Positions 47,295-55,434 of a stretch of 64,000 nt of DNA are shown here, piece by piece. This DNA is from Caulobacter sp. (lineage in GTDB: Bacteria > Pseudomonadota > Alphaproteobacteria > Caulobacterales > Caulobacteraceae), in NCBI GenBank assembly GCA_030678995.1, contig JAUXTQ010000040.1, positions 1 through 64,000 on the forward strand, read 5' to 3'. The position numbers and the translations under genes were made by a program. Position 1 is the stretch's first letter; each line of letters starts with the position of its first letter. The notes under the pieces are model-generated. The model had not been told where the DNA came from and did not search any database. It worked only from the letters and a program-made list of their open reading frames with translations.

Positions 47295-47422
47295 ACCGTC
47301 ATGGCCCGACTTGTTCGGGCCATCCATGAACACGGTCTGTGACGGTAGCTCGCTGACCGTCAGCGGGCCGACTTCTGGCATGGCCACGCTTGGGTGGCCC
47401 GAACAAGTCGGGCCATGACGGA
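47295..47422. repeat. Dispersed palindromic repeat, second copy of the 25231 family
   Basis: The ends CGTCATGGCCCGACTTGTTC and GAACAAGTCGGGCCATGACG are fully complementary over 20 bases. The centre contains a second palindrome, GACGGTAGCTCGCTGACCGTC. It fills the gap between xseA and the antitoxin gene. Confidence 0.82.
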
Positions 47423-47470
47423 GTTATTTTGGTATGGAGTTGGCTATCCCGCTCCTGGGGAGACATGCCC

Positions 47471-47671
47471 ATGATCCGCACGACCCTGTTCCGATCCAAG
47501 CACTTCCAGGCGGTCCGACTGCCCGACGACGTCGCCTTTCCCGAGAGCGTGCATGTCGTGGCCATCCTGCGGGACGGACAACGTCGCGTCATCGTCCCCG
47601 CCGACGCCGTTTGGGATGACTTCTTCGACGCCCCGGGCATCGATCTCGGCGACCGCGTTCAACCAACCTGA
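47471..47671 (+). CDS. VapB/AbrB-type antitoxin without a toxin partner
   Basis: The 66-residue protein starts IRTTLFRSKHFQAVRLPDDV followed by AFPESVHVVAILRDG and RRVIVPADAVWDDFF. This is the swapped-hairpin DNA-binding pattern of VapB antitoxins (SxxxQAVRLP). ATG 47471 gives the usual family start; ATG 47465 adds two residues and sits nearer the GGGGAG ribosome binding site. The next gene is a DUF2093 protein rather than a PIN-domain VapC, so the antitoxin appears orphaned. It may act as a regulator or neutralise a toxin encoded elsewhere. Confidence 0.78.
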   Translation: MIRTTLFRSKHFQAVRLPDDVAFPESVHVVAILRDGQRRVIVPADAVWDDFFDAPGIDLGDRVQPT

Positions 47672-47717
47672 GCAACCCGATCTGTTCTAGACGCCCTCGA
47701 CCCGCTACATTGCCCGC

Positions 47718-47933
47718 ATGAACGCCTTTGACCGCGACCTGGGCCGCGACCTCGCCACTCTGCACTACGGTGACGGAGACTATGCCGTGCTCAAGCCGGG
47801 CCGCCACGTGATCTGCGCCGTCAGCGGCCTGAAGATCCCGCTGGAAGCCCTGCGCTACTGGAGCCCGGACCTGCAGGAAGCCTATGCCGGACCGGCCGAG
47901 GCCCTGGCGCGCTGGCAGGAACTGAACCCCTGA
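47718..47933 (+). CDS. DUF2093 family protein
   Basis: The 71-residue protein matches DUF2093: LGRDLATLHYGDGDYAVLKP, then GRHVICAVSGLKIPLEALRY with WSPDLQEAYAGPAEAL. This small family is common in alphaproteobacteria next to xseA, and its function is unknown. It is followed six bases later by the M23 peptidase gene, so these two are probably one transcript. The VapB-like gene and a repeat separate it from xseA here. Confidence 0.88.
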   Translation: MNAFDRDLGRDLATLHYGDGDYAVLKPGRHVICAVSGLKIPLEALRYWSPDLQEAYAGPAEALARWQELNP

Positions 47934-47938
47934 ACCCC

Positions 47939-48784
47939 ATGCCCCTGAATCGGCGGGCCCTGCTCGGCGGGCTGACGGCGGCCGGCCTGGCCGGCCCGGC
48001 GCTGGCCGAGGGTCCGCCGCTGATCATCTCCGGCCGCTATCGCCAGGGCGGCTGCGCCGTCGGCCTGACCAGCCCCCGCGCGCGGGTCTGGCTCGGCGAT
48101 GAGCTGGTCGGCCAGGCGTCCGTGACCGGCTACTTCTTCCTCGGGTTTGACCGCGACGCCGGCCCCGCGGCGCGGGTCACCGTCGAAACGGAGCTGGGGA
48201 CGTCCTCCCAAGACATGACCATCGCCCCGGGGGATTTCGACGTGCAGCGCATCGGCGGGCTGCCGCCGGACCAGGTCACCCCGACCGACCCGGCCCTGCT
48301 GGAGCGGATCAGGGCCGAGGCGGCGCTGAAGGCCGCCGGCTACGCCAGCCGCATCGACGCCGACTTCTTCCGCGACGGCTTCGACATGCCGCTGAAGGCC
48401 TGGCGCCTCAGCGCCCGGTTCGGCGGCCAGCGCATTCTCAACGGCGTGCCCCAGACCCCCCACTTCGGCTCCGACCTGGCCGCGCCCAAGGGATCGGCGA
48501 TCCTCGCCCCGGCCGACGGCGTCGTCACCCTGGCCGCGCCCGCCATGCACTTCGAAGGCGGCCTGACCATGATCGATCACGGCCAGGGTCTGGTGACCGT
48601 CTACCTCCACCAGTCGCGCATTGATGTAGCGACCGGCCAGGCCGTCACCCGCGGCCAGACCCTCGGCGCGGTCGGAATGACCGGACGGGCCACCGGACCC
48701 CATCTGTGCTGGCGCATGCGCTGGCGCGGCCGAAATCTCGATCCGATGCTGCTCGTCGGGCTGCAATCACCATACGGAAGGTAA
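47939..48784 (+). CDS. M23-family metallopeptidase, Tat- or Sec-exported
   Basis: The 281-residue protein starts with a leader containing RRALLGGLTAAGLAGPALA, an Arg-Arg signal that may use the Tat route. The C-terminal half is a peptidase M23 (LytM) domain: TPHFGSDLAAPKGSAILAPA with the zinc ligands His and Asp, then GLVTVYLHQSRIDVATGQAV and RATGPHLCWRMRWRGRNLDP with the HxxW-like third ligand region (GPHLCW). It probably cleaves or senses peptidoglycan cross-links in the periplasm. Confidence 0.9.
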   Translation: MPLNRRALLGGLTAAGLAGPALAEGPPLIISGRYRQGGCAVGLTSPRARVWLGDELVGQASVTGYFFLGFDRDAGPAARVTVETELGTSSQDMTIAPGDFDVQRIGGLPPDQVTPTDPALLERIRAEAALKAAGYASRIDADFFRDGFDMPLKAWRLSARFGGQRILNGVPQTPHFGSDLAAPKGSAILAPADGVVTLAAPAMHFEGGLTMIDHGQGLVTVYLHQSRIDVATGQAVTRGQTLGAVGMTGRATGPHLCWRMRWRGRNLDPMLLVGLQSPYGR

Positions 48785-48867
48785 CGATTCAGAAGGGAGG
48801 CGCCGCCTATCACGGCTGAATCATAACAACGCGTCGGCGATGTCCCGGCGCAGGGATCGAGGGCTCG

Positions 48868-49356
48868 ATGGATTCGGGATTGGGTGCGCTCAAGGTGCTG
48901 CTGGTTGACGACAACCAGCACATGCGCGCCATTGTATCAACGATCCTCAAGGGCGTCGGCATCCACGAGGTCCGCGAGGCCCGCGACGGGGCCGAGGGTC
49001 TGCAGGCTCTCCGCGAATGGCCCGCCGACATCGCCATCATCGATTTCCGCATGGAGCCGATCGACGGGGTCGAATTCACCCGCATGGTCCGCAACTCCGC
49101 GGACAGCAAGAATCCCTACCTGCCGATCATCATGATGACCGGCTTCGCCGACCGTCCGCGCGTCTGCGAGGCGCGTGACGCGGGGGTGACGGAACTGGTG
49201 GTCAAGCCGGTGACGGCCCGTTCGGTGATCGACCGGATCACCTCGGTGGTCTTCCACCCGCGCCCGTTCGTCCGCACCGACGATTATTTCGGCCCCCGCC
49301 GGCGCGGCATCGACGACGTTTCAGGCGAGACGCCGGCCGCGGCGATGGAAGCCTAG
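48868..49356 (+). CDS. Single-domain response regulator
   Basis: The 162-residue protein has a CheY-like receiver at about 8-130: KVLLVDDNQHMRAIVSTILK with acidic Asp14 and Asp15, phosphoacceptor Asp59 in IAIIDFRMEPIDG, Thr in IIMMTGFADRP, and Lys in ELVVKPVTARSVID. No DNA-binding domain follows; the last 35 residues (PRPFVRTDDYFGPRRRG) are hydrophilic. It likely acts by protein-protein interaction in a phosphorelay. No kinase is adjacent. Confidence 0.92.
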   Translation: MDSGLGALKVLLVDDNQHMRAIVSTILKGVGIHEVREARDGAEGLQALREWPADIAIIDFRMEPIDGVEFTRMVRNSADSKNPYLPIIMMTGFADRPRVCEARDAGVTELVVKPVTARSVIDRITSVVFHPRPFVRTDDYFGPRRRGIDDVSGETPAAAMEA

Positions 49357-49361
49357 GTTTC

Positions 49362-49530
49362 ACCCGCTCTTCCCCGCTTGCGGGGAGGTGGGCTTTCGAG
49401 CGCGCTGCAACCCCGGACTTGATCCGGGGGAGAAAGGCCGGAGGGGAGTCGGTGCACCGAACTCCCCATCGTCGTCTGTCGCGCTTGCAGCGCGCTCCAG
49501 ACGACACTTCCCCAGCAATGCTGGGGAAGA
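49362..49530. repeat. Dispersed palindromic repeat (CTTCCCC...GGGGAAG type)
   Basis: It begins CTCTTCCCCGCTTGCGGGGA and ends CACTTCCCCAGCAATGCTGG with GGAAGAGC. The middle has GGACTTGATCCGGGGG and CAGCGCGCTCCAGACGACA. It separates the response regulator from the convergent acyltransferase gene. Confidence 0.65.
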
Positions 49531-49531
49531 G

Positions 49532-50473
49532 CTAGCTGGCCCCGGCCTTCTCCCCCGCCTCCAGCTCCGCATAGGCTTCCTTCGGCCAGCGGCGGTGGAC
49601 CCAGAACCACTCCTCCGGCCGGCGGCGGACCTGCTCCTCGACAAAGGCGGTGATGCGGCGAACGCCCTCGGCGATGTCGGCGGTGCGGTCGCCGGTCTGT
49701 TGCAGCACGATCGGCTCATGGACCACGGCGCGGAACCGCGCGCCCTTCGTCCGCTCCACCGTCATCGGCTGCAACACCGTGCCGAAGCGCAGGGCCAGCC
49801 GGGTCGGCCCCGGCGCCGCCATCACCATCCGGCCGAAGAAGGGCGCCGCCACCCCGCCGCGATTGAACTTCTGGTCGTTCATCAGGGCCACGGACCGGCC
49901 CTGCTTCATCCCCTCGAGCATCTCGCGGGCGCCGTCGCCGCCCTTGGGGGCGAACAGCCGCACCCCGTAGCGGAAGCGGCTGTCGCGGATGCGCTTGTCC
50001 ACATAGGGGTTGTTGGCCGCGCGGTAGGTGATCTCGCAGTTGATCCCGGAATTGACGATCGCCGCCGGCATCACCTCCCAGTTGGAGAAGTGGCCCGAGA
50101 CGAACACCACCGGCTTGCCGCCGCGGGCGATCTCCTCGAGACGCTCGCCATTGACCATCTCCACCCGGCCGGTCGAGGGCAGCAGGCGGTCCATCATGGG
50201 AAACTCGGCCACCGTGCGGCCGTTGGTCTCCCACTGGGCGTCGAGAATCCGCGCCCGCCAGGCGGCGTCCTTGTCCGGGAAGGCCAGCCGCAGGTTCTGG
50301 TCGGCCAGCCTGTGGGTCTTGGTCAACGGGCCGATCAGCCGGGCGATCGCCCCGCCCAGCCAGGACGCCGCATCCACCGGCAGCAGCCGGAACAGGAAGG
50401 TGAACACGTCAAAGCCGACGGCCTCGAGCCGCCAGATGATGTCCTGCCCAACTGAAATATGCTTGTCACCCAT
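49532..50473 (-). CDS. LpxL/HtrB-family lauroyl acyltransferase
   Basis: The 313-residue protein has an N-terminal membrane anchor (about 15-35) and the lysophospholipid acyltransferase domain. Its HX4E motif is VFVSGHFSNWEVMPA (His and Glu). It continues with ITYRAANNPYVDKRIRDSRF, GRSVALMNDQKFNRGGVAAP with FFGRMVMAAPGPTRLAL, and ends EEQVRRRPEEWFWVHRRWP. It adds a secondary acyl chain to lipid A at the inner membrane. Single gene; the chain-length preference cannot be read from sequence. Confidence 0.93.
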   Translation of the reverse strand: MGDKHISVGQDIIWRLEAVGFDVFTFLFRLLPVDAASWLGGAIARLIGPLTKTHRLADQNLRLAFPDKDAAWRARILDAQWETNGRTVAEFPMMDRLLPSTGRVEMVNGERLEEIARGGKPVVFVSGHFSNWEVMPAAIVNSGINCEITYRAANNPYVDKRIRDSRFRYGVRLFAPKGGDGAREMLEGMKQGRSVALMNDQKFNRGGVAAPFFGRMVMAAPGPTRLALRFGTVLQPMTVERTKGARFRAVVHEPIVLQQTGDRTADIAEGVRRITAFVEEQVRRRPEEWFWVHRRWPKEAYAELEAGEKAGAS

Positions 50474-50643
50474 CGGGCTTAACTAGCGCGCTTTGTGGCT
50501 GAGTGGGAATCGCCCCCGGCGTGATCACCCACAAGGTGCTTGTCCACAGGCCCAACTCCCTTGGCGCGCGACTTGCGACTTTCAGGTCAGACCGTTCCGT
50601 TCCGGGACAGTCGTCTGACGCAACAACACGGGGGCGACAGCCC

Positions 50644-51030
50644 ATGGGCAGCGACATCGACGTTCACCTCGGCAAGCGGCTTCGCCGCCGGCGCCGTCTC
50701 CTCGGCCTCACCCAGCAGCAGCTGGCCGGCACGGTCGGGGTCCGCTTTCAACAGATCCAGAAGTACGAGTGCGGCGCCAACCGCATCTCGGCCTCGCGTC
50801 TGTGGCAACTGTCCGAGGCTCTGGAAGTGCCGGTTGGCTACTTCTACGACGGCCTGTCGGACGCCGACCGGCGCGAACTGGCCAGCGACACCTCCGGCGA
50901 AGGCGGCGAGATGTTCGCCCGCAAGGAAACGCTGGACCTGATCCGCGCCTACTACCAGCTCGGCGAACGGCCCCGCCGCCGCCTGCTGGACCTGGCCAAG
51001 TCGCTCAACGGCGAGACCGACGCGGCCTGA
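50644..51030 (+). CDS. XRE-family helix-turn-helix regulator
   Basis: The 128-residue protein has an N-terminal HTH_XRE domain (about 7-65): IDVHLGKRLRRRRRLLGLTQ, then QQLAGTVGVRFQQIQKYECG and ANRISASRLWQLSEALEVPV followed by GYFYDGL. The C-terminal part (70-128) is helical, with DLIRAYYQLGERPRRRLLDL. ATG 50644 is preferred to an upstream start because the HTH then begins at the usual distance. Proteins of this layout are frequent in Caulobacterales; targets are unknown. Confidence 0.9.
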   Translation: MGSDIDVHLGKRLRRRRRLLGLTQQQLAGTVGVRFQQIQKYECGANRISASRLWQLSEALEVPVGYFYDGLSDADRRELASDTSGEGGEMFARKETLDLIRAYYQLGERPRRRLLDLAKSLNGETDAA

Positions 51031-51050
51031 CGCCCGGACGCCCCCGTTTA

Positions 51051-51078
51051 GGGACAGACACCCGCGGGTGTCTGTCCC
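51051..51078. repeat. GGGACAGACACC palindrome
   Basis: A perfect 28-bp palindrome with the arms GGGACAGACACCCG and CGGGTGTCTGTCCC, 21 bases after the XRE gene stop. It is the same type as 4270-4297. Confidence 0.75.
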
Positions 51079-51135
51079 TTGGGGCCCCGGACCGAAGGCC
51101 TTGTTGAGGGACCCGGCCCCGGCTAACGCTTGGCC

Positions 51136-51948
51136 ATGACCCTCGCCGCTGACCGTCTCGCCGGGCTCGACGCCTTTCTGATCGCGCTCAACCGCGTCTC
51201 GGCCGAGGCCATCCTGCCGCTGTTCCGGGCCGACCATGGCCTGGAGAACAAGTTGGCCGGGGGCTTCGATCCGGTCACCGAGGCGGACAAGGGCGGCGAG
51301 CGGGCCATCCGCAAACTGATCGCCGAGCGCCATCCCGAGCACGGGGTGATCGGCGAGGAATACGGCGAGGACCGCCCGGACGCCGAGTTCGTCTGGGTGC
51401 TCGACCCCGTCGACGGCACCCGCGCCTTCATCGCCGGCCTGCCGCTGTGGACCACCCTGATCGGCCTGCGCCACGAAGGCCGGCCGGTGCTGGGCTCGAT
51501 CGGCCAGCCCTACATCGGCGAGCTGTACATCGGCGGGCGCCAGACCGGCTCGCGCCTGATCAGCCGCGCCGGCGAGACGCCGCTGCGCGTCCGCGCCTGC
51601 CCGAAACTGACCGACGCCATCATCTGCACCACCGATCCGGCCATCCTGACGGGACCCGAACTGGGCGCCTGGACCCAGGTGCGCGCCGCGGCCAGGCTGG
51701 CCCGGCTGGGGCTGGACGCCTACGGCTACGCCATGGTGGCGGCGGGAACGATGGATCTGGCGCTGGATACCGGCCTGAAGGTCTGGGACGCCGAGGCGCC
51801 GATCGCGGTCATCGAAGGCGCCGGCGGCGTCTGCGCCCACTGGGACGGCATGGAGGCCAACTCCGACAGCGGCAAGTTCGCCTTCGCGGGAGATCAGGCG
51901 TGTCTGGATGAGGCGCTGGTGGCGCTGAAGCGAGCGGCGCGGAACTGA
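51136..51948 (+). CDS. hisN: Histidinol-phosphatase / inositol monophosphatase family protein
   Basis: The 270-residue protein has the inositol monophosphatase fold with the metal sites FDPVTEADKGGERAIRKLIA, GVIGEEYGED (Glu pair) and FVWVLDPVDGTRAF (DPxDGT), and the C-terminal WDAEAPIAVIEGAGG. The sequence AAARLARLGLDAYGYAMVAA is typical of the HisN-type histidinol phosphatase of alphaproteobacteria, the penultimate histidine biosynthesis step. A related inositol or sugar phosphatase role cannot be ruled out. ATG 51136 is chosen over the in-frame TTG at 51130. Confidence 0.88.
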   Translation: MTLAADRLAGLDAFLIALNRVSAEAILPLFRADHGLENKLAGGFDPVTEADKGGERAIRKLIAERHPEHGVIGEEYGEDRPDAEFVWVLDPVDGTRAFIAGLPLWTTLIGLRHEGRPVLGSIGQPYIGELYIGGRQTGSRLISRAGETPLRVRACPKLTDAIICTTDPAILTGPELGAWTQVRAAARLARLGLDAYGYAMVAAGTMDLALDTGLKVWDAEAPIAVIEGAGGVCAHWDGMEANSDSGKFAFAGDQACLDEALVALKRAARN

Positions 51949-51955
51949 AATCAGG

Positions 51956-52035
51956 AAATCAGGGGACAGGATACTCATTTCGTCCCGGACGAGGCGACCA
52001 GGTCGCGTCGAAATGAGTATCCTGTCCCCCGATTT
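51956..52035. repeat. Long inverted repeat of the GGGGACAG...CTCATTT type
   Basis: The 27-bp arms beginning AAATCAGGGGACAGGATACT (51956-51982) and ending CCTGTCCCCCGATTT (52009-52035) have one mismatch and a 26-base loop. It shares its head and inner CTCATTTC with 16327-16403 but has GGATA in place of GTTTA. Confidence 0.75.
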
Positions 52036-52047
52036 CCGCGTCGGAGA

Positions 52048-52221
52048 ATAGGGAGAATAGGGGGACAGGAGCAATATTCCCCTTTTGAGTCCCCCTGCCC
52101 CCTTGAGCGGCAGTTGGATCGCCCCCTCGCCCGCCGCGCAGGCCGAAGCGCTGCTCCGGATGCTGTAGAGCGCCGCTGGCGGGACTTGGGGTATAGTGCT
52201 CCTGTCCCCGTATTGGACAGG
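52048..52221. repeat. Cluster of further GGGGACAG-headed inverted repeats
   Basis: AGGGGGACAGGAGCAATATTC at 52055 and TAGTGCTCCTGTCCCCG at 52195 are complementary outer modules, and AATATTCCCCTTTTGAGTCC lies between. Together with 51956-52035 they fill the 288-base gap before the aldo/keto reductase. I see no gene in this gap. Confidence 0.55.
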
Positions 52222-52236
52222 ATGAACGGAACAGCG

Positions 52237-53214
52237 ATGCGTCAGGAAAACCTTGGGCCTCTGGGCCCCGTGAGCCGGCTCACCCTTGGCGGTGGCGGCC
52301 TTGGCCAGATCTGGGGCGAAACCAGTCCGGAGGAGGCGGTCAAGACCGTGCACGCGGCGCTCGACGCCGGCATCGACCTGCTCGACACCGCGCCATCCTA
52401 CGACAACTGTGAAAAGGTCATCGCCGAGGCCCTTGGCGGCGAGCTGCCGCCCGGCGTCCGCATCACGACCAAATGCCTGCTGGGCGAGCCCGCCGCCGGA
52501 ACCGTCGCCGAGGTTCTGGAAGCGTCGCTCGACGCCAGTCTCCAGGCCATGCGGCTCGACCGCGTGGACGTCTTCTTCCTGCACAGCAACGTCTGCGAGG
52601 ACGATACCGTCTACGCCATCCATAACGACTATCGCGCCCGGTTCGCCACGCCGTGGAGCCTCTATGTCGAGGAGGTGATCCCGGCCTTCGAGGATCTGAA
52701 GCGGCGCGGCCGGATCGGGGCCTGGGGCCTCACCGGCGTCGGCCTGCCACAGACGATCCTCAAGGCCCTGACGCATGACCGGAAGCCGGATGTGGTGCAG
52801 GTCATCACCAATCTGCTGGATTCCGCGGGGGGTATCCGCCGCTTCGCCGAACCGGCCCGCCCGCGCGAGATCATCGCCACGGCGAAACACCAGGGCGTCG
52901 GCGTCATGGGCATCCGCGCCGTACAGGCCGGCGCGCTCACCCTGGCCATCGATCGCCCCCTGAAGGACAGCCATCCCGAGGCGCTGGACTATCGCCGGGC
53001 CGCGCCCTTCCGGGCCTTTTGCGCCGGGCTCGGCGTTGATCCGGCGCTGATGGCCCATCGCTACGCCCTCGACATGGAGGGCGTGGACACCGTGGTCCTC
53101 GGGGTGAAGAACCGCTCGGAACTGGCGCAATGCCTGGAGGCGGAAGCCCTGGGCCCGCTGCCGGCGGACCTGCGATCCCGGCTGGAAGCTCTGCGTCTGG
53201 AGATGGCCGCCTGA
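52237..53214 (+). CDS. Aldo/keto reductase
   Basis: The 325-residue protein has the AKR barrel pattern: VSRLTLGGGGLGQIWGETSP, AALDAGIDLLDTAPSYDNCE with the catalytic Asp and Tyr, ITTKCLLGEPAAG with Lys, and LDRVDVFFLHSNVCEDD with His. GAWGLTGVGLPQTIL and VLGVKNRSELAQCLEA complete the NADPH-binding side. The substrate is unknown. ATG 52237 follows ACGGAACAG; ATG 52222 in frame is an alternative. It is a single gene between two repeat clusters. Confidence 0.9.
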   Translation: MRQENLGPLGPVSRLTLGGGGLGQIWGETSPEEAVKTVHAALDAGIDLLDTAPSYDNCEKVIAEALGGELPPGVRITTKCLLGEPAAGTVAEVLEASLDASLQAMRLDRVDVFFLHSNVCEDDTVYAIHNDYRARFATPWSLYVEEVIPAFEDLKRRGRIGAWGLTGVGLPQTILKALTHDRKPDVVQVITNLLDSAGGIRRFAEPARPREIIATAKHQGVGVMGIRAVQAGALTLAIDRPLKDSHPEALDYRRAAPFRAFCAGLGVDPALMAHRYALDMEGVDTVVLGVKNRSELAQCLEAEALGPLPADLRSRLEALRLEMAA

Positions 53215-53267
53215 CAGGCCGCCGGGGAGGTTTCGTCCCTGATTTCTCGTCAGCCGGTATGAAGTCA

Positions 53268-53295
53268 GGGGACACGCACTGAAGTGCATGTCCCC
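53268..53295. repeat. GGGGACACGCAC palindrome
   Basis: A 28-bp near-perfect palindrome with the arms GGGGACACGCACT and AGTGCATGTCCCC, between the convergent aldo/keto reductase and alpha/beta hydrolase genes. It is the same type as 42729-42756 and 62019-62091. Confidence 0.75.
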
Positions 53296-53296
53296 G

Positions 53297-54253
53297 TCAG
53301 AGCGCCGCGACCACCGCATCAAACTCCCGCCAGAACACCGCGCGGACGGCGTCGGTTTCCTGCAGGATCTCGTGGTAGCTGCCGGCGACCTCCAGCCAGC
53401 GGCCTCGCGGGATGCGGGCGGTGATCTGGCACTGGTCGGCGTTGTCGACCAGGCGTTCCTCGCCGGCGCCCAGCACCACGACCGGGATGGGTATCGCCGC
53501 CACGCCCGGCGCGCGCTTGAGCCAGGCGGAGGCTGAGAAGGCGAAGTCCAGCCAGCCCCAGGTGCCGGCGTTCAGCTTCAACCCCGGCTCGGCCGCGACC
53601 TGGGCCTGGTTGCGGGCCCAGCGCTTCGGGTCATGGGTGAGGATGTTGGTCTCGAAGGTGCTCTCGTGGCGATCGCCCGGGTCGCCGAGAATGTACTCGT
53701 CCGGTTTGGTCCGCGACATGATCCAGGCCAGGGCCCGGGACGCGCGTTTGGACCGTTTGCCGGTCTGCAGCCCCAGCATCGGCGCCGACAGCACCGCCGC
53801 CTTGAAGTCCCCGACCCCGTGCGCCAGCGCCAGCAGGGTCAGGCAGCCGCCCATGGAATGGCCCACGGCGACCCACGGCTTCGGCAAGCGGCTCTCGAAC
53901 TGCGCCAGAAGGCAGCGGTAGTCCTCGACGAAGTCGGCGAACCCGTGGGCGTGGCCCTTGAGCGGATCGCTCAGCAGCCGCTGCGACAGCCCCTGCCCGC
54001 GCCAGTCGTGGACCAGGACCACGAAGCCCCGGCCCTGCAGTTCGCGGACGACCTCGAAATACTTCTCGATCGGCTCGCTGCGGCCGCCGCTGAGGACCAC
54101 CGATCCGCGCGGCTTGCCCCCATTCACTGAAGGGGGCGGCAAAAACAGAGCGGCGCGGAGGCGATACGCCCCCGCGCCGCGAAACCACTCCGCCGTTCCG
54201 TTGGCCGGAACGGGCGCCTCGGGAATGGATACCAGAGGCGCTGTGTCGGTCAT
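53297..54253 (-). CDS. Alpha/beta hydrolase, lysophospholipase-like (serine aminopeptidase S33 fold)
   Basis: The 318-residue protein has the alpha/beta hydrolase elements: GSVVLSGGRSEPIEKYFEVV, VLVHDWRGQGLSQRLLSDP with the oxyanion-side HDWRGxGxS, the nucleophile elbow VAVGHSMGGCLTLLAL, a cap region, then VVVLGAGEERLVDNADQ (Asp) and EVAGSYHEILQETDAV (His). It resembles monoacylglycerol lipases and lysophospholipase L2. It is probably cytosolic, as no signal peptide is seen. It lies just downstream of the SCP2 gene on the same strand, suggesting lipid-related co-function. Confidence 0.92.
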   Translation of the reverse strand: MTDTAPLVSIPEAPVPANGTAEWFRGAGAYRLRAALFLPPPSVNGGKPRGSVVLSGGRSEPIEKYFEVVRELQGRGFVVLVHDWRGQGLSQRLLSDPLKGHAHGFADFVEDYRCLLAQFESRLPKPWVAVGHSMGGCLTLLALAHGVGDFKAAVLSAPMLGLQTGKRSKRASRALAWIMSRTKPDEYILGDPGDRHESTFETNILTHDPKRWARNQAQVAAEPGLKLNAGTWGWLDFAFSASAWLKRAPGVAAIPIPVVVLGAGEERLVDNADQCQITARIPRGRWLEVAGSYHEILQETDAVRAVFWREFDAVVAAL

Positions 54254-54261
54254 TGTCGGCC

Positions 54262-54570
54262 TTAGGCCATCTTGGCGAAGAGCGCGCCCATCTGCGGCTG
54301 CAGCGACATGGCGAGACCCATGTCCGACAGCTTCAGACGGCCCGACATGAAGGCCATGGTGGCGTCCAGCTTGCCGGCGCCCATTTCAAGCAGGTCGGCC
54401 ATCGAGATGGTCATGGTCAGGTCGGCGGGCGAGTCTTCGTTGGTGACCGTGCCACCATTGATGTGGATGAAGCCGTCGCCCTTGAGGTCGAACTTCAGCG
54501 ACTTGCCGAGGCCGGAATCGGACCCAACGGCGGTCTTCACGCGATCGGTAATTTCTTGCAGCGTAGCCAT
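54262..54570 (-). CDS. SCP2 sterol-binding domain protein
   Basis: The 102-residue protein is a single SCP2 domain: LGKSLKFDLKGDGFIHINGG, then ADLTMTISMADLLEMGAGKL with DATMAFMSGRLKLSDMG and MSLQPQMGALF. SCP2 domains hold a hydrophobic ligand such as a fatty acid, acyl-CoA or sterol-like lipid. ATG 54570 is preceded by GGGAGGCCGCCA, giving a ribosome binding site, so the longer reading to 54672 is rejected. The alpha/beta hydrolase starts eight bases after its stop. Confidence 0.9.
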   Translation of the reverse strand: MATLQEITDRVKTAVGSDSGLGKSLKFDLKGDGFIHINGGTVTNEDSPADLTMTISMADLLEMGAGKLDATMAFMSGRLKLSDMGLAMSLQPQMGALFAKMA

Positions 54571-54765
54571 TGGCGGCCTCCCGTTATGTTGCGGCAATTT
54601 CGATAACTTGACCGCGCTCAACGCACAAGCGAACTGCGGTCGGCCAGTCAAAAAAGATGACGCCAGCGCCACTTTTACCCATGCTTGTGAGCGACTGTCG
54701 GAAGGATGCCGAGATGGCCGACCTGACGCTCGGATAGAAAAAGCGGCGGCAATCCCTTTCGATCG

Positions 54766-55434
54766 CTACTTCGCCTTGCCGCCCGCCAGCAGGGCCCGGG
54801 CGGGGACTTTCGAGAACTTCACCGCCACAGCGCCAGGATGGGCCGCCGGCTTGAAGGCCGGGGCGGTGCGCACCAGCGACATGGCCGCGGTCTTGCCGCC
54901 AGCCAGAACCACGGTCCCCTCGCCGTTCGGGAAGACCACCTGCTCCATCTTCGGAACCGCCAGGCCGATCAGCCCGGCCTTCTTCCGGATCGCGGCGTTG
55001 CACTGGTCCATGGCGGCGATCAGGTCGGCGGCGGACACCGTTTCGGTCAGGCGGACCAGCGGCTGCATCTCCATGCTGACGCCGTACTGGTCGCTGGCCC
55101 TGGCCTTCTCCACGTCCAGCGTGCCGCTCTTCAGGTCGGCCAGGCCCGGCAGCCTGGTGAACCGCCCGTCCGCGCCGGTGGTCAGGGCCGTGCGCGCGCC
55201 CGACGCGCTGACCGCCCAAAGGGTCTGGCCCCCGGCCGGCTTGCCGTTGATCTTCAGGTAGTAGACCAGCGCGAACCGGGTCCGCTCGGCCGCCGGAATG
55301 CCCAGGTAGAGGTCGTAGTAGGGAAACACCTTCTTCAGCGGGACCGGCCTGGCGTCGTCCGCGGCGAGGACGGCCGACGGCGCGGCGAAGGCGGCCGCGG
55401 CGGCGGCGATCAGGGTGCGGCGGTCCAGGCTCAT
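54766..55434 (-). CDS. Exported protein of unknown function, coupled to the 55431 methyltransferase
   Basis: The 222-residue protein has an Arg-Arg signal peptide (SLDRRTLIAAAAAAFAAPSA followed by VLA). The mature domain contains YYDLYLGIPAAERTRFALVY, KINGKPAGGQTLWAVSASG, and VFPNGEGTVVLAGGKTAAMS. I do not recognise the family. Its ATG overlaps the stop of the upstream methyltransferase-like gene (ATGA), so they are translationally coupled, and the two products probably act together in the periplasm. Confidence 0.72.
   Translation of the reverse strand: MSLDRRTLIAAAAAAFAAPSAVLAADDARPVPLKKVFPYYDLYLGIPAAERTRFALVYYLKINGKPAGGQTLWAVSASGARTALTTGADGRFTRLPGLADLKSGTLDVEKARASDQYGVSMEMQPLVRLTETVSAADLIAAMDQCNAAIRKKAGLIGLAVPKMEQVVFPNGEGTVVLAGGKTAAMSLVRTAPAFKPAAHPGAVAVKFSKVPARALLAGGKAK

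Noticed and set aside
50587-53322. A 911-residue minus-strand open frame opposite the XRE, hisN and aldo/keto reductase genes
   Set aside because: It runs across three well-supported plus-strand genes and the repeats between them and shows no protein family.
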